NCBI RefSeq assembly: GCF_901827175.1
Contig: NZ_LR594664.1
Location: 124,001-188,000, forward strand
Origin: Variovorax sp. RA8
Lineage (GTDB): Bacteria; Pseudomonadota; Gammaproteobacteria; Burkholderiales; Burkholderiaceae_C
Length of the DNA: 64,000 nucleotides
Direction of reading: 5' to 3'
A model generated the notes under the pieces. The model was not told the DNA's origin, searched no databases, and worked only from the letters and a program-made list of their open reading frames with translations. Within the stretch, counting starts at the first letter, position 1, and each line of letters starts with the position of its first letter. Shown here one piece after another: positions 1-10,975 of the stretch. The position numbers and the translations under genes were made by a program.

Positions 1-5
1 ACCCT

Positions 6-197
6 TTAGGCTGCCGGGTAGCCTGCCTCGGCCAGCGCGGTGGCAACGCTGGCGCGGTCCTCGGCGCTCTCGACGCGCACTTTCTTGGTGGGCAGATTCA
101 CTTCGATCTTGGCTTGCGGGTCCAAGCCTTTGACCGCTTGGGTGACGCGGCTCGCGCAATGGCCGCAGGTCATTGATTGGATTTCGAACTCATGCAT
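6..197 (-). CDS. copZ: CopZ-like copper chaperone (HMA domain)
   Basis: Small cytosolic metallochaperone of the HMA (CopZ/Atx1) family, 63 aa, about the usual length. The metal-binding motif MTCGHC lies at residues 9-14, followed by one complete beta-alpha-beta-beta-alpha-beta unit ending AEAGYPAA. The start at 197 is chosen because GGAG sits 6 nt upstream; longer in-frame starts would run through the divergent promoter region. It is divergent from the copA ATPase and has its own CueR-type promoter. By family knowledge it passes Cu(I) to CopA. Metal specificity is inferred from context. Confidence 0.9.
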   Translation of the reverse strand: MHEFEIQSMTCGHCASRVTQAVKGLDPQAKIEVNLPTKKVRVESAEDRASVATALAEAGYPAA

Positions 198-229
198 CAG
201 TAGCTCCTTCGGTGGATGGGAAGATGGCA

Positions 230-260
230 AGTCTCTGGTTTCCCACCATGGGAAGGTCAA
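230..260 (-). promoter_or_regulatory. CueR-type promoter/operator for copZ
   Basis: Read on the minus strand: -35 TTGACC at 260-255, a 19-bp spacer holding the dyad CTTCCC...GGGAAA, and a -10 GAGACT at 235-230. The over-long 19-bp spacer with a dyad inside it is the hallmark of MerR-family promoters, and the TTGACCTTCCC core matches the E. coli copA promoter pattern. It lies about 30 bp upstream of the copZ start. A similar site faces it at 311-341. Regulation by the local CueR is inferred. Confidence 0.8.
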
Positions 261-310
261 CCCGCGATGCGAGATTAACCTTGAGAAACTCGGGATTTGC
301 CGAGGGCGGC

Positions 311-341
311 TTGACCTTCCCATGATGGGAAAGATGACATT
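311..341 (+). promoter_or_regulatory. CueR-type promoter/operator for copA-cueR
   Basis: -35 TTGACC (311-316), a 19-bp spacer with the dyad TTCCCATGATGGGAA (317-331), and -10 GACATT (336-341). The spacing and dyad are typical of CueR promoters. It lies about 40 bp upstream of the copA start and mirrors the site at 230-260, so one regulator can drive both divergent units. Confidence 0.85.
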
Positions 342-378
342 CCTGAACTTCGGATACTTGGATACACAGGAGATGTCG

Positions 379-2802
379 ATGAATAGCAGTTTCACAATGC
401 CGTTACCCGCCCACGGCTTGCAGGAGTGGTCCCTGCCCATTGAGGGGATGACGTGTGCCTCCTGCGTTGCACGGGTAGAGAAGTCCCTTGCCGGCGTGCC
501 GGGTGTCATCGACGCCACCGTTAACTTGGCGACAGAGGCGGCCAAAATTCGCGCCGACAGCTCTGTCGACCTGGGCGCGCTGAGAGGCGCGGTCGAGAAG
601 GCGGGCTACGGCGTCGGTGAGCAGACGCTCGGCTTGCAGATCGAAGGCATGACCTGCGCGTCATGTGTCGCGCGCGTCGAGAAGGCGCTGGCCAAGGTTC
701 CCGGCGTGGCTTCCGCCACGGTGAACCTCGCCACGGAAAAGGCCGAGGTCAAACTCGCAAGCCGAGATGTTGACGTGTCGGCATTGATCGCGGCGGTTCA
801 TGAGGCCGGCTATGGCGCGCGCCAAGCAGACGATGCCGGCGCTGTGTCCGACAAGCCAGCACGCCGTTTGCCCGATTGGTGGCCCGTCGCCGTGGCTGCG
901 CTGTTGTCGGCACCGCTGCTGCTTCCGATGTTCGGATTGCTCTTTGATAGGGAATGGATGCTCGATGGGTGGCTGCAGCTCGCGTTGGCAACCCCGGTTC
1001 AGTTTTGGCTAGGCGCACGCTTCTACCGCGCCGGGTGGAAGGCGTTGAAGGCCGGCGCTGGCAACATGGATTTGCTGGTGGCCCTGGGCACCAGCGCCGG
1101 CTACGGACTGAGCGTCTACCTGCTCTACGCGCATGCGGGCCATGGCATGCCGCCGCACCTGTACTTCGAAGCGTCGGCGGTGGTGATCACGCTGGTGCTG
1201 CTGGGCAAGTGGCTGGAGGTTCGGGCCAAGCGTCAGACCACCGAGGCCATTCGATCCTTGAATGCGCTGCGCCCCGAGCGGGCGCGCATACGCCGCGACG
1301 ACATGGAGCAGGACGTGCCCGTGGAGCAGGTCCGAGTCGGTGATCTGGTGGTCGTTCGTCCCGGCGAACGTGTACCGGTGGATGGCGTCATCGTCGAAGG
1401 CTCCAGCGACATCGACGAATCGCTGATCACCGGCGAGAGCCTGCCTGTTGCCAAGCATGTGGAGGATGCCGTGACAGGCGGCTCGGTCAATGGTCAGGGG
1501 CTACTCATCGCGAGCACTACCGCCGTGGGTGCCGAATCGACGCTCGCGCGTATCGTGCGGCTGGTGGAATCGGCTCAGGCCAAGAAGGCGCCGATCCAGC
1601 GCCTGGTCGACCGGGTCAGCAGCGTCTTCGTGCCGGTCGTCATCGGCATCGCGCTCGTGACCGTGCTCGGCTGGGGCCTCGGCACAGGAGACTGGGAGGC
1701 CGCGATCCTCAACGCGGTGGCCGTGCTGGTGATCGCCTGCCCCTGCGCGCTCGGCCTCGCAACGCCGACCGCAATCATGGCCGGCACCGGCGTGGCCGCG
1801 CGGCACGGGGTGCTGATCAAGGACGCCGAGGCACTCGAAGTGGCGCACGGCGTGAAGATCGTTGCCTTCGACAAGACGGGCACGTTGACCGAAGGCCGGC
1901 CCGAGCTGGTGGCCTCCGAGGCAACCGACGGCGATGCGGCCGCCTTGCTGCGGGCGAGTGCGGCCATCCAGGCGGGCAGTGAGCATCCGCTCGCCCGGGC
2001 CGTTCTCGCAGCAGCTGCAAACGCAGGTCTGGCCCCCGTGCCACGCGCAAGCGAGGTACGTGCAGTGGCCGGGCGCGGCATGGCCGCCACCGTCGAGGGC
2101 CGGGCGCTGCGCCTCGGCAGCACGCGTTTCATGCGCGAGCTCTCGGTGCCGCTGGGCAAGCTCGACGCACGAGCATCGCAGCTGCAGGCCGAGGGCCGCA
2201 CGGTGTCCTGGCTGGCCGACATCGGTGATGGTCCGAAGCTGATCGGTCTCCTCGCCTTCGGTGATGCACCTAAGCAAAGCGCCGCAGCGGCCATCGCGCA
2301 ACTGCACGCGCAAGGCATCCGAACGGCGCTCGTCACCGGCGACAACCGCGGCAGCGCCGAGGCGGTGGCGAAGCTGCTGAAGATCGACACCGTGCGCGCC
2401 GAGGTGCTGCCCGAAGACAAGGCCTCCATCGTCGCGCAGCTGAAGGCAAGCGGTGAACGCGTCGCCATGGTGGGCGACGGCATCAACGATGCGCCGGCGC
2501 TGGCCGCGGCGGATGTCGGCATCGCGATGTCCACCGGCACCGACGTCGCGATGCATGCGGCCGGCATTACGCTGATGCGCGGCGACCCGGCCCTGGTGAG
2601 CGACGCGATCGACATCTCGCGCCGCACCTACGCCAAGATCCGGCAGAACCTGTTCTGGGCCTTCGTCTACAACGTGGTCGGCATTCCGCTCGCGGCCTTC
2701 GGCCTCTTGAGCCCGGTGGTTGCCGGCGCCGCCATGGCGTTCAGCAGCGTGAGTGTGGTAGGCAATGCCCTGCTCCTGCGGCGCTGGAAAGGAGTTGCGT
2801 GA
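379..2802 (+). CDS. copA: Cu(I)-exporting P1B-1 ATPase CopA
   Basis: Inner-membrane ATPase that pumps Cu(I)/Ag(I) from cytosol to periplasm. The 807-aa protein has two N-terminal HMA domains with MTCASC motifs near residues 24-29 and 91-96. Transmembrane helices follow, then the CPC metal site (near 454), DKTGT phosphorylation site (D498), the SEHP motif and GDGINDAP (near 699). This is the full P1B-1 set. The start at 379 is chosen because AGGAG ends 6 nt upstream; an ATG at 373 touches the ribosome site. It overlaps the cueR start, so the two are translationally coupled. It is controlled by the CueR-type promoter at 311-341. Not to be confused with the multicopper oxidase also called CopA at 22.5 kb. 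Confidence 0.96.
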   Translation: MNSSFTMPLPAHGLQEWSLPIEGMTCASCVARVEKSLAGVPGVIDATVNLATEAAKIRADSSVDLGALRGAVEKAGYGVGEQTLGLQIEGMTCASCVARVEKALAKVPGVASATVNLATEKAEVKLASRDVDVSALIAAVHEAGYGARQADDAGAVSDKPARRLPDWWPVAVAALLSAPLLLPMFGLLFDREWMLDGWLQLALATPVQFWLGARFYRAGWKALKAGAGNMDLLVALGTSAGYGLSVYLLYAHAGHGMPPHLYFEASAVVITLVLLGKWLEVRAKRQTTEAIRSLNALRPERARIRRDDMEQDVPVEQVRVGDLVVVRPGERVPVDGVIVEGSSDIDESLITGESLPVAKHVEDAVTGGSVNGQGLLIASTTAVGAESTLARIVRLVESAQAKKAPIQRLVDRVSSVFVPVVIGIALVTVLGWGLGTGDWEAAILNAVAVLVIACPCALGLATPTAIMAGTGVAARHGVLIKDAEALEVAHGVKIVAFDKTGTLTEGRPELVASEATDGDAAALLRASAAIQAGSEHPLARAVLAAAANAGLAPVPRASEVRAVAGRGMAATVEGRALRLGSTRFMRELSVPLGKLDARASQLQAEGRTVSWLADIGDGPKLIGLLAFGDAPKQSAAAAIAQLHAQGIRTALVTGDNRGSAEAVAKLLKIDTVRAEVLPEDKASIVAQLKASGERVAMVGDGINDAPALAAADVGIAMSTGTDVAMHAAGITLMRGDPALVSDAIDISRRTYAKIRQNLFWAFVYNVVGIPLAAFGLLSPVVAGAAMAFSSVSVVGNALLLRRWKGVA

Positions 2803-3290
2803 TGTGCGCTGGTTTTAAGGGACCGTTCAACATCGGTGAGGCCGCGGCGCGCTCCGGCGTCAACGCCAAGATGATCCGCCACTACGAGTCGCTCGGCCTG
2901 CTGCCGAAGGTAGCGAGGTCCGACTCGGGCTATCGGCAATACGTCGAGAGCGACGTGCACACGTTGCGTTTCATACGACGGGGGCGCGCCCTGGGTTTCA
3001 GCATGGCCGAGATCGCCGAGCTGCTCAAGCTGTGGCAGAACAAGCGTCGGGCAAGCTCGTCCGTCAAGCGCATTGCGCTCGCGCATGCCGAGGACCTCAG
3101 CCGTCGCATCGAGGAGATGGAAGCCATGAAGCGCACGCTGGAGCGCTTGGCGGATTGCTGCCAGGGCGACCATCGGCCGGACTGCCCCATCATCGACGAA
3201 CTCGCCGAGCTCACCGGGCTCGCAGGCTGCCATCCAGGCTCTAAAGGCCAGCGCCTACAGACAGCGAGGGCTCTCCCGATGTCGAATTGA
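2802..3290 (+). CDS. cueR: MerR-family copper regulator CueR
   Basis: Cu(I)/Ag(I)-responsive transcription activator, 162 aa. It has an N-terminal winged helix-turn-helix (FNIGEAAARSGVNAKMIRHY), a dimerisation helix, and the CueR metal-binding loop CQGDHRPDC. Its cysteines at 120 and 128 have the 8-residue spacing of E. coli CueR (C112/C120). The ATG at 2802 overlaps the copA stop; AAAGGAG lies 7 nt upstream. A GTG at 2799 is a possible alternative. The C-terminal tail after residue 135 is longer than usual. Its likely targets are the two facing operators at 230-260 and 311-341. Confidence 0.93.
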   Translation: MCAGFKGPFNIGEAAARSGVNAKMIRHYESLGLLPKVARSDSGYRQYVESDVHTLRFIRRGRALGFSMAEIAELLKLWQNKRRASSSVKRIALAHAEDLSRRIEEMEAMKRTLERLADCCQGDHRPDCPIIDELAELTGLAGCHPGSKGQRLQTARALPMSN

Positions 3291-3343
3291 CGTTCTCGCC
3301 CGAGGCCAGTTCCGGCCTCGGATCTCACCCTGCGGAGACCCGC

Positions 3344-5311
<1,968 letters not shown>

Positions 5312-5369
5312 GCGAGCTCGGCCTCGCGGCACCCTCCGTTGGGCCCCACCGCGGCTTCAAACTGGCACG

Positions 5370-6053
5370 ATGAAAATTCTTCTAGTCGAGGACGAGACAC
5401 GGGCGGCGGACTACCTGCGCCAGGGCTTGGTCGAAAGCGGCTACACCGTGGAACTGGCGTTTAACGGCACAGACGGCCTGCATGCGGCGCTCACTGGGGA
5501 TCACGACCTGGTCGTGCTGGACATCATGCTGCCGGGCATCGACGGCTACGCCGTTCTCTCGGCGCTTCGTACTGCCAAGCAGACGCCGGTCCTCATGCTC
5601 ACGGCACGCGGACAGACTGGCGACAAGGTGCGTGGATTCGATCTCGGAGCTGACGACTATCTGGTCAAGCCGTTCGAATTCCCGGAACTGCTGGCGCGCG
5701 TACGCGTGCTCCTGCGGCGCGGCCAGCCCGCCCCCCAGGAAACCATGCTTCGCCTGGGCGACCTGGAAGTCGACCCGGTGCGGCATCGCGCCACCCGCCA
5801 TGGTCAGCGCATCGACCTGTCAGCCAAGGAGTTCGCGCTGCTCACGTTGCTCGTCCAGCGCACGGGCGAGGTGCTGTCGCGAACCCAGATCTCATCATTG
5901 GTGTGGGACATTCATTTCGACTCGGACACGAACGTGGTCGAAGTGGCGATACGACGTCTGCGCGCCAAGATCGACGATCCATTCGATGTCAAGTTGATCC
6001 ACACTGTTCGCGGCGTGGGTTACGTGCTCGAGCGGCGGGACGCGCCGTCGTGA
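5370..6053 (+). CDS. copR: Response regulator CopR/CusR-type (OmpR family)
   Basis: DNA-binding response regulator, 227 aa. The receiver domain has acidic residues E7/D8, phospho-acceptor D51 (VVLDIMLPG) and the conserved K of VKPF. An OmpR/PhoB winged-helix domain follows, with the end motif VRGVGYVLE. The sequence is closest in style to CopR/CusR/CzcR heavy-metal regulators. It is followed at once by the sensor kinase gene. No strong Shine-Dalgarno sequence precedes the ATG. A perfect dyad at 7739-7756 is a candidate target. Confidence 0.9.
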   Translation: MKILLVEDETRAADYLRQGLVESGYTVELAFNGTDGLHAALTGDHDLVVLDIMLPGIDGYAVLSALRTAKQTPVLMLTARGQTGDKVRGFDLGADDYLVKPFEFPELLARVRVLLRRGQPAPQETMLRLGDLEVDPVRHRATRHGQRIDLSAKEFALLTLLVQRTGEVLSRTQISSLVWDIHFDSDTNVVEVAIRRLRAKIDDPFDVKLIHTVRGVGYVLERRDAPS

Positions 6054-6055
6054 GG

Positions 6056-7504
6056 ATGACCTTCCGTAGATGGCTGGTGGGCGCATCCCTGGCGGCGCGG
6101 CTGGCGGTGGCGAGTTCCCTGTTCGGACTGATCATTGCGGGCGGCGCCATTTTTTTGGGCTATTGGACGCTGTCCGACCAGCTTGACAAGCGCACGGCCG
6201 CGGAGCTCGACGGCAAGGTGCTCCTGCTTGCGCACCTGCTTTCGGAGATGCCAGCACCCCCTGCGATCTCCGAGCAGCTGCATCGTTTCAACGACCTGCT
6301 GGTGGGCCACGAAGACCTTCATCTCGCCATCGTGGACATGGGCACGAATCGGGTCATCTGGTCGTCCTCCGCCGTCGCACAAAGGGCCGTTGAGCACCTC
6401 AGAATTCAAGGAACGGAGGACGCTTCGACGGAATGGAGTGCGACCCCGGCGCAGCGCTACAGCACCGCTGTGGGTGTTCGGCCCGTCGCCTCTGGACAGC
6501 CGGTTCGCTTCTATCTCTCGATCGATCGACGAGCGGATTCGGCCTTGCTTCGGGCGTTTGTCGGGGCGACCTTGCTCGGTGTGCCCTTCCTGCTTGTGCT
6601 GGTGTCGGCCGGTGTGTGGTTGATCGTGCGCACCGGGCTGCTGCCAATGACACGTTTCGGCCGCCTGGCCGCGTCCGTCAACACGTCGTCCCTTGCGCAG
6701 CGTCTGTCATTGGACGGGCTGCCGGCGGAACTCAGCGCGCTCGCGCGTGAGTTCAACGCCATGCTGGAGCGAATGGACGAGGGCGTGCGCCGGCTCAAGG
6801 AGTTTTCGGGTGACCTGGCCCATGAGATGCGCACGCCGGTCGCCACGCTGATGGGACGCTCGCAGGTCGCGTTGTCGCATCAGCGAACGAATGAGGAACT
6901 GCGCGAAGTACTGGCGGGCAATATTGACGAGCTTCAGCGGCTTAGTCGGCTCATCTCGGACATGCTGTTCATTGCCCGCGCTGACCAGGCTGATATTGCC
7001 ATGGAGAGGGAGCCCGTATCGCTGCATGAGGCCGCGCTGCACGTTGTCGACTATCTGAGCCTATTGGCGGAGGAGCGAAACGTCACGGTAGGCGTCTACG
7101 GCCAAGCGGAGGTTAGGGGCGACCGCATGCTCTTGCAGCGTGCTGTGACCAACCTTCTTTCCAACGCCATTCGACATGCATCGCCCGCCAGCGAAGTGCG
7201 CGTCGAGATTTCTCGGCGCGACGACTTCGCACTGCTCGCGGTGGTCAACCAAGGCAGCGGGATTGCGCCAGAACATCTTGAGCGAATCTTTGAACGGTTC
7301 TATCGAATCGACTCGGCGCGCGCACGTCACGATGGCGGCACCGGCCTCGGGCTGGCGATCGTACGCACGATCATGTCGGCCCACCACGGACGTGTGGACG
7401 CCCGAAGCACTTGTGGCGAGACAACCGTGACGCTTCACATTCCGGTCGATTTGCATGGGGCAGCTTGCGTCGTACAGCCGACGCCAAAGCGTCCGCTAGC
7501 GTAG
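6056..7504 (+). CDS. copS: Heavy-metal sensor histidine kinase CopS/CusS-type
   Basis: Inner-membrane sensor kinase, about 482 aa. An N-terminal transmembrane helix, a periplasmic sensor region of about 130 aa and a second helix (LLGVPFLLVLVSAGVWLI) are followed by HAMP. The HisKA site is GDLAHEMRTP (H256). The ATPase domain has N-box NLLSNAIRH and G-box GTGLGLAIV. It begins 2 nt after the copR stop. A GTG at 6050 overlapping the copR end is an alternative start. By family it senses periplasmic Cu/Ag and phosphorylates CopR. A copy of its 3' end lies at 9304-9331. Confidence 0.9.
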   Translation: MTFRRWLVGASLAARLAVASSLFGLIIAGGAIFLGYWTLSDQLDKRTAAELDGKVLLLAHLLSEMPAPPAISEQLHRFNDLLVGHEDLHLAIVDMGTNRVIWSSSAVAQRAVEHLRIQGTEDASTEWSATPAQRYSTAVGVRPVASGQPVRFYLSIDRRADSALLRAFVGATLLGVPFLLVLVSAGVWLIVRTGLLPMTRFGRLAASVNTSSLAQRLSLDGLPAELSALAREFNAMLERMDEGVRRLKEFSGDLAHEMRTPVATLMGRSQVALSHQRTNEELREVLAGNIDELQRLSRLISDMLFIARADQADIAMEREPVSLHEAALHVVDYLSLLAEERNVTVGVYGQAEVRGDRMLLQRAVTNLLSNAIRHASPASEVRVEISRRDDFALLAVVNQGSGIAPEHLERIFERFYRIDSARARHDGGTGLGLAIVRTIMSAHHGRVDARSTCGETTVTLHIPVDLHGAACVVQPTPKRPLA

Positions 7505-7940
7505 CTGCGCCCGCGATCATCGAAGCCATCCAAGCACCGAAGCCCAGCCGCTTTCCCAAACCGCGCAACCATCGTGAACTTCGGGGGGGGGTAGCATCGA
7601 TCTCTCCTTCGGCAGACACATCGTTTGTGTGCAGCGGCCGACTCTGCCCAAACCTTCTCGACGCCGCTTGCGGCCGTTGGACGACGGCCACATCGTCGCT
7701 TCGCGGCGGCTCCGCGTACCGGCGCGGTCGCGCGCGAAGATTACCCTTTTGTAATCCAAGCGTCGGGCAATTGTCGGACGGGGTTCCTTAGAGTGCCCAT
7801 GCATGCTGACCGACAGATTGGCATCGCCGGTTCGGTTGTTGTGATGTGACCAAGGCCGCCGGTAGTAAGCGCGACGGTCCCGTTCCGCCAGAACGTCGGT
7901 TGTGGATCGGTCCACGAGTCCAAACTTAGAGGAAATGAAG
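7505..7940. other. Intergenic region between copS and the CusF-like gene
   Basis: A 436-bp stretch with no convincing gene. It contains a run of nine Gs near 7583 and the perfect dyad at 7739-7756, and ends in the AGAGGA ribosome site of the next gene. It probably carries that gene's promoter. Confidence 0.6.
7739..7756. promoter_or_regulatory. Candidate CopR operator (perfect inverted repeat)
   Basis: GATTAC-CCTTTT-GTAATC is a perfect 6+6 dyad with a 6-bp spacer, about 185 bp upstream of the CusF-like gene. AT-rich dyads with a GTAAT half-site are common among CopR/CusR-type response-regulator sites. Assignment to CopR is inferred from position downstream of copRS. Confidence 0.5.
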
Positions 7941-8309
7941 ATGTTGAACATTCGTATTGCACTTACCGCCTTTGCTGCTGTCTTGGCTCTCGCAGGTGCG
8001 GCCAGTGCCCAGACTTCTCAGACCAACATGTCCGGCATGTCGGGGATGGCATCGGCCGCAAGCGGCACGGATTCGGCTAACAATGCTGAGTTCACCGAGG
8101 GTGAGATCCGCAAGGTGGACAAGGACATGAAGAAGCTCACGATCAAGCACGGTCCGCTCAAGAACCTGGACATGCCCGGCATGACAATGGTGTTTGCGGT
8201 CCAGGACGAGGCTGTACTCGACAAGCTGCAAACTGGCGAAAAGGTCCGCTTCCAGGCGGAAAAGATCGACGGGAAGATCGCGGTGACCAAGATCGAAGCT
8301 GCGCACTAG
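7941..8309 (+). CDS. cusF: CusF-like periplasmic copper-binding protein
   Basis: Periplasmic Cu(I)/Ag(I) chaperone, 122 aa. A Sec signal peptide (MLNIRIALTAFAAVLALAGA) is followed by a Met-rich spacer (MSGMSGMAS) and a CusF domain with the ligand pattern KHGPLKNLDMPGMTM (His plus two Met). The start at 7941 is chosen because AGAGGA is 7 nt upstream; an ATG at 7935 is too close. It has a paralogue at 60019-60369 sharing the KHGPLKNLDMPGMTMVF core. No cusA or intact cusB is in the window, so it may serve the oxidases or act as a buffer. Confidence 0.9.
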   Translation: MLNIRIALTAFAAVLALAGAASAQTSQTNMSGMSGMASAASGTDSANNAEFTEGEIRKVDKDMKKLTIKHGPLKNLDMPGMTMVFAVQDEAVLDKLQTGEKVRFQAEKIDGKIAVTKIEAAH

Positions 8310-8565
8310 GCCAACCTGATAGCCTATTGGCACCCGCGCCATTCGCTCCCATCGTTCCCTGGTCAGACGGCACGCCCGTCCTGAAGCTTGACGACGAAAC
8401 GTCTGTCACGCCAGGCGAGATTGGCTTTCCCAGTCAATTGCAGTGTGGGACGCCCACGCGCGTCCTGACGCAGGAATCGGCTCCACAAACGATCACGTGC
8501 GTTCGCCTCGACGTTGCGTGCAGCCGCCATCGCAACCACGCTTTTGGTCCTACCCGGAACACTCT

Positions 8566-9225
8566 ATGAAACTGTTTGCGTCCACTCTGCTTGTCATCCT
8601 CGGTGGACTCGCTCCCGGCCTCTCGATCGCGGACGACTCCCCTGCGCCGGCTGTCATCGAGCCGGCATCATCCAAGCCTTCGAAGCCCGACATAGTGAAA
8701 GGCGAGATCGTTTTCAATGGCAAAGCGTGCGCCGCGTGCCACAACGCTGACGGCAACTCGGCCATACCTGCCAACCCCAAGCTGGCCCAGCAGCATCCCG
8801 AGTACTTGTTCAAGCAGCTTCAAGAGTTCAGATCCGGCAAACGAGGAAACGCGATCATGAGCGGCATGGCGGCGAACCTCTCTGAACAAGAGATGCGCGA
8901 CGTTGCCTGGTTCTTGGCATCCCAGCGTGTCAAACCCGGCTTCTCGAAGGAGAGAGATCTGGTTGCCCTTGGCGAGAAGATCTATCGGGGCGGCATCGGC
9001 GAGCGCAGCGTGCCAGCCTGTGCGGGTTGCCACAGTCCCAATGGCGCGGGCATACCCATTCAGTACCCGCGTTTGGGCGGGCAGCACGCCGAGTATGTCG
9101 CTTCGCAGCTGACAGCGTTTCGCGATGGCGCGCGACTCAACAGCGCACCGATGACCGGCATTGCCACTCGGCTCACCGACCGTGAGATCCGGGCGGTGTC
9201 TGACTATATCGAGGGCCTGCATTAG
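8566..9225 (+). CDS. Dihaem cytochrome c (c4-like)
   Basis: Periplasmic electron carrier, 219 aa. A signal peptide (residues 1-22) is followed by two cytochrome c domains with haem motifs CAACH (C55) and CAGCH (C152). Each has a downstream Met ligand region (MSGMA, MTGIA). The two-domain layout and length match cytochrome c4. It could accept electrons released by the multicopper oxidase or feed a terminal oxidase. Whether it belongs to the upstream regulon is not clear, as 256 bp separate it from the CusF-like gene. Confidence 0.88.
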   Translation: MKLFASTLLVILGGLAPGLSIADDSPAPAVIEPASSKPSKPDIVKGEIVFNGKACAACHNADGNSAIPANPKLAQQHPEYLFKQLQEFRSGKRGNAIMSGMAANLSEQEMRDVAWFLASQRVKPGFSKERDLVALGEKIYRGGIGERSVPACAGCHSPNGAGIPIQYPRLGGQHAEYVASQLTAFRDGARLNSAPMTGIATRLTDREIRAVSDYIEGLH

Positions 9226-9303
9226 ACACTGTGGGTCGTTCGATAGGCGAAGGAAGGATCGTCTCCGATGTCTTGACTGTGCGCAATCACTGAGGATGCT
9301 GGC

Positions 9304-9331
9304 GACAACCGTGACGCTGCACATTCCGGTC
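9304..9331 (+). pseudogene. Remnant of a histidine-kinase 3' end
   Basis: 28 bp matching the end of the copS gene (7420-7447) at 27 of 28 positions; in one frame it reads TTVTLHIPV. No kinase sequence precedes it. It looks like a scar from duplication or recombination involving a copS-like gene. Confidence 0.6.
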
Positions 9332-9381
9332 CACTGGCGGTCCTTAGCGCCATGGCTGGCTGCTGGACGACAACCAGGCGA

Positions 9382-10320
9382 TCAGGACTTTGAACCGGGT
9401 TTCAGGAATGTTGCGAGGGCCTTCTGATCTCCTGCCAGCTGGATGCGCATGAGCTGGAGCACACGCTGCGCAACACTGGACAATGGCTGACCTGGGGGAA
9501 GCACCAGCAGCCCGGCAAAGGAGATGTCCAACGACAGCGCTCGGATGACCAGACCGCGCTGCGCATACTCGAGTGCGGTGATCGGGTTGACGACCCCAAT
9601 TCCCAGCCCGTGCATGGCCATCTCGCAAACGCTCGCGGCGTACGGGGTTTCGACAGCCACTCTCAGGCTCACGCCACAGTCCTCCAGCGCGCGCTCCAGG
9701 CGTCGTCGGGAAGCATCCTCGGGATTGAGCGCAAGGAACGGCTCTTCCGCGAGCTGGTGCGGCTGAACAGTTCTGGTACTGGCCAATCGGTGCTTCGCAT
9801 GCATCACGACAACGCCGGGAAAGCGTGCGAATTCGGAGTGCTCCAAGCCAGTCGTGGGCATCTCGTCGGCCATGAGCCCGAAGTCCGCTTGCCCCGCCAA
9901 CACGGCATCGTGCACTTCGCGCGAGCTGAGCACCTGCAACGAAATCTGAGGTCTTCCCTCGGTGTCCGGCCGCTCGGCCACAAGCCGCGACAAGGCCCGT
10001 GGAACGAAGGACAGGCCGAAGGCCGGGTAGACGGCCACACGCAGCGTGTTGACACCATAGCGCTTCAAGCTGCGCATGCGGTGCTCGATGCTGCTCAGGC
10101 CCACGTAAGCGCGCTCGACCTCGATCAGCAGCGCCCGTGCTTCGGCCGTTGGCTGCAAACGGCCGCGCAGGCGCCGAAATAATGCAAAACCTGCCGCCTC
10201 CTCGAGCCTGCGCAGCGATTGGCTGATCGCAGGCTGCGTGACGCCCATGAGCACCGCCGCCTTGCTGGCGGAGCCGACCGACATCACGGAACGGAACACC
10301 TCGATTTCTCGGAGCAACAT
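9382..10320 (-). CDS. LysR-family transcriptional regulator
   Basis: A 312-aa LTTR. The N-terminal helix-turn-helix (SASKAAVLMGVTQPAISQSL) is followed by a substrate-binding domain. The ATG at 10320 gives the standard LysR length; longer in-frame starts would run through the dyad upstream. Its sequence style recalls NocR/OccR-type regulators of amino-acid or opine uptake. It is divergent from a secreted protein gene and the PLP-enzyme/ABC importer operon, which it probably controls. The inducer is unknown. Confidence 0.88.
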   Translation of the reverse strand: MLLREIEVFRSVMSVGSASKAAVLMGVTQPAISQSLRRLEEAAGFALFRRLRGRLQPTAEARALLIEVERAYVGLSSIEHRMRSLKRYGVNTLRVAVYPAFGLSFVPRALSRLVAERPDTEGRPQISLQVLSSREVHDAVLAGQADFGLMADEMPTTGLEHSEFARFPGVVVMHAKHRLASTRTVQPHQLAEEPFLALNPEDASRRRLERALEDCGVSLRVAVETPYAASVCEMAMHGLGIGVVNPITALEYAQRGLVIRALSLDISFAGLLVLPPGQPLSSVAQRVLQLMRIQLAGDQKALATFLKPGSKS

Positions 10321-10335
10321 ATAAGCACAACTTAT
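10321..10335. promoter_or_regulatory. LysR-type dyad next to the regulator start
   Basis: ATAAG-CACAA-CTTAT is a perfect 5+5 dyad with the 15-bp footprint typical of LTTR boxes. It abuts the regulator's start codon in the divergent region, which suggests autoregulation and control of the rightward operon. Confidence 0.6.
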
Positions 10336-10416
10336 GAAGTAAGAAGTTAGCGGGTGATTCAGATTATCGTCGTAGACGTAGAGTTCGGTAACCCCAGCCA
10401 CTCCAGGAGAAGCGAC

Positions 10417-10869
10417 GTGAAATTTCGAATCGTCTTAGCAATGACCGCTCTGGCTCTCTACGTGCCCTGCTGGGCGCACGATCTTTCGGCCGACATCGCC
10501 AAGTTCAACAGCATCGCAGCGACCAAAAAGCTCGATAGCGAGCCGGCTATTGCTGCGAAGCTGGCCCTGGAGCGCGCTCAGGGTGAGATAGAGCAGTCGG
10601 ACGTGAAGATGGTGTTGCGTATCCGCTCGATGACCAACACGGGCCTTCGCACGCTCGGCGAGCAACCGGCGTTCCTGACCAGCGAGTTCAAGCGCCTGGA
10701 AGCTGCACTGGCCAATCCGAAGACGAATGACGCTTCCAAGATTGCCGCAGCGAAGGAGATACTCGCACGGCTCTCCGTCGAAATGCGCGTGTACACCGAC
10801 CTGGAGAACATGGCCGTCGAGCAGATGAAGCAGGCCTTGCAGCTCATCGAATCCGCGCCTGGCAAGTAA
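10417..10869 (+). CDS. Hypothetical periplasmic helical protein
   Basis: About 150 aa, starting at GTG 10417 with AGGAG 7 nt upstream. A signal peptide (VKFRIVLAMTALALYVPCWA) is followed by a mostly helical, charged domain (LALERAQGEIEQSDV, FKRLEAALANPKTND). No Cys pairs or metal motifs are visible. It lies between the LysR gene and the lyase gene, on the operon strand. I do not recognise the family; a role tied to the importer is only positional. Confidence 0.6.
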   Translation: MKFRIVLAMTALALYVPCWAHDLSADIAKFNSIAATKKLDSEPAIAAKLALERAQGEIEQSDVKMVLRIRSMTNTGLRTLGEQPAFLTSEFKRLEAALANPKTNDASKIAAAKEILARLSVEMRVYTDLENMAVEQMKQALQLIESAPGK

Positions 10870-10975
10870 GTGCAGCAGCACTGTCGGCCGTGGCAAGAAC
10901 CATGTCCTTGCCTGCAAGACAACCTTCTGAGCAGGGTGCAATCCTTGCATCTGTTGAACTGACCAACCTTCCATT

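Noticed and set aside
1501..2627. Two long minus-strand frames opposite the CopA ATPase
   Set aside because: Shadow frames; no motifs, and the plus strand encodes a complete P-type ATPase.
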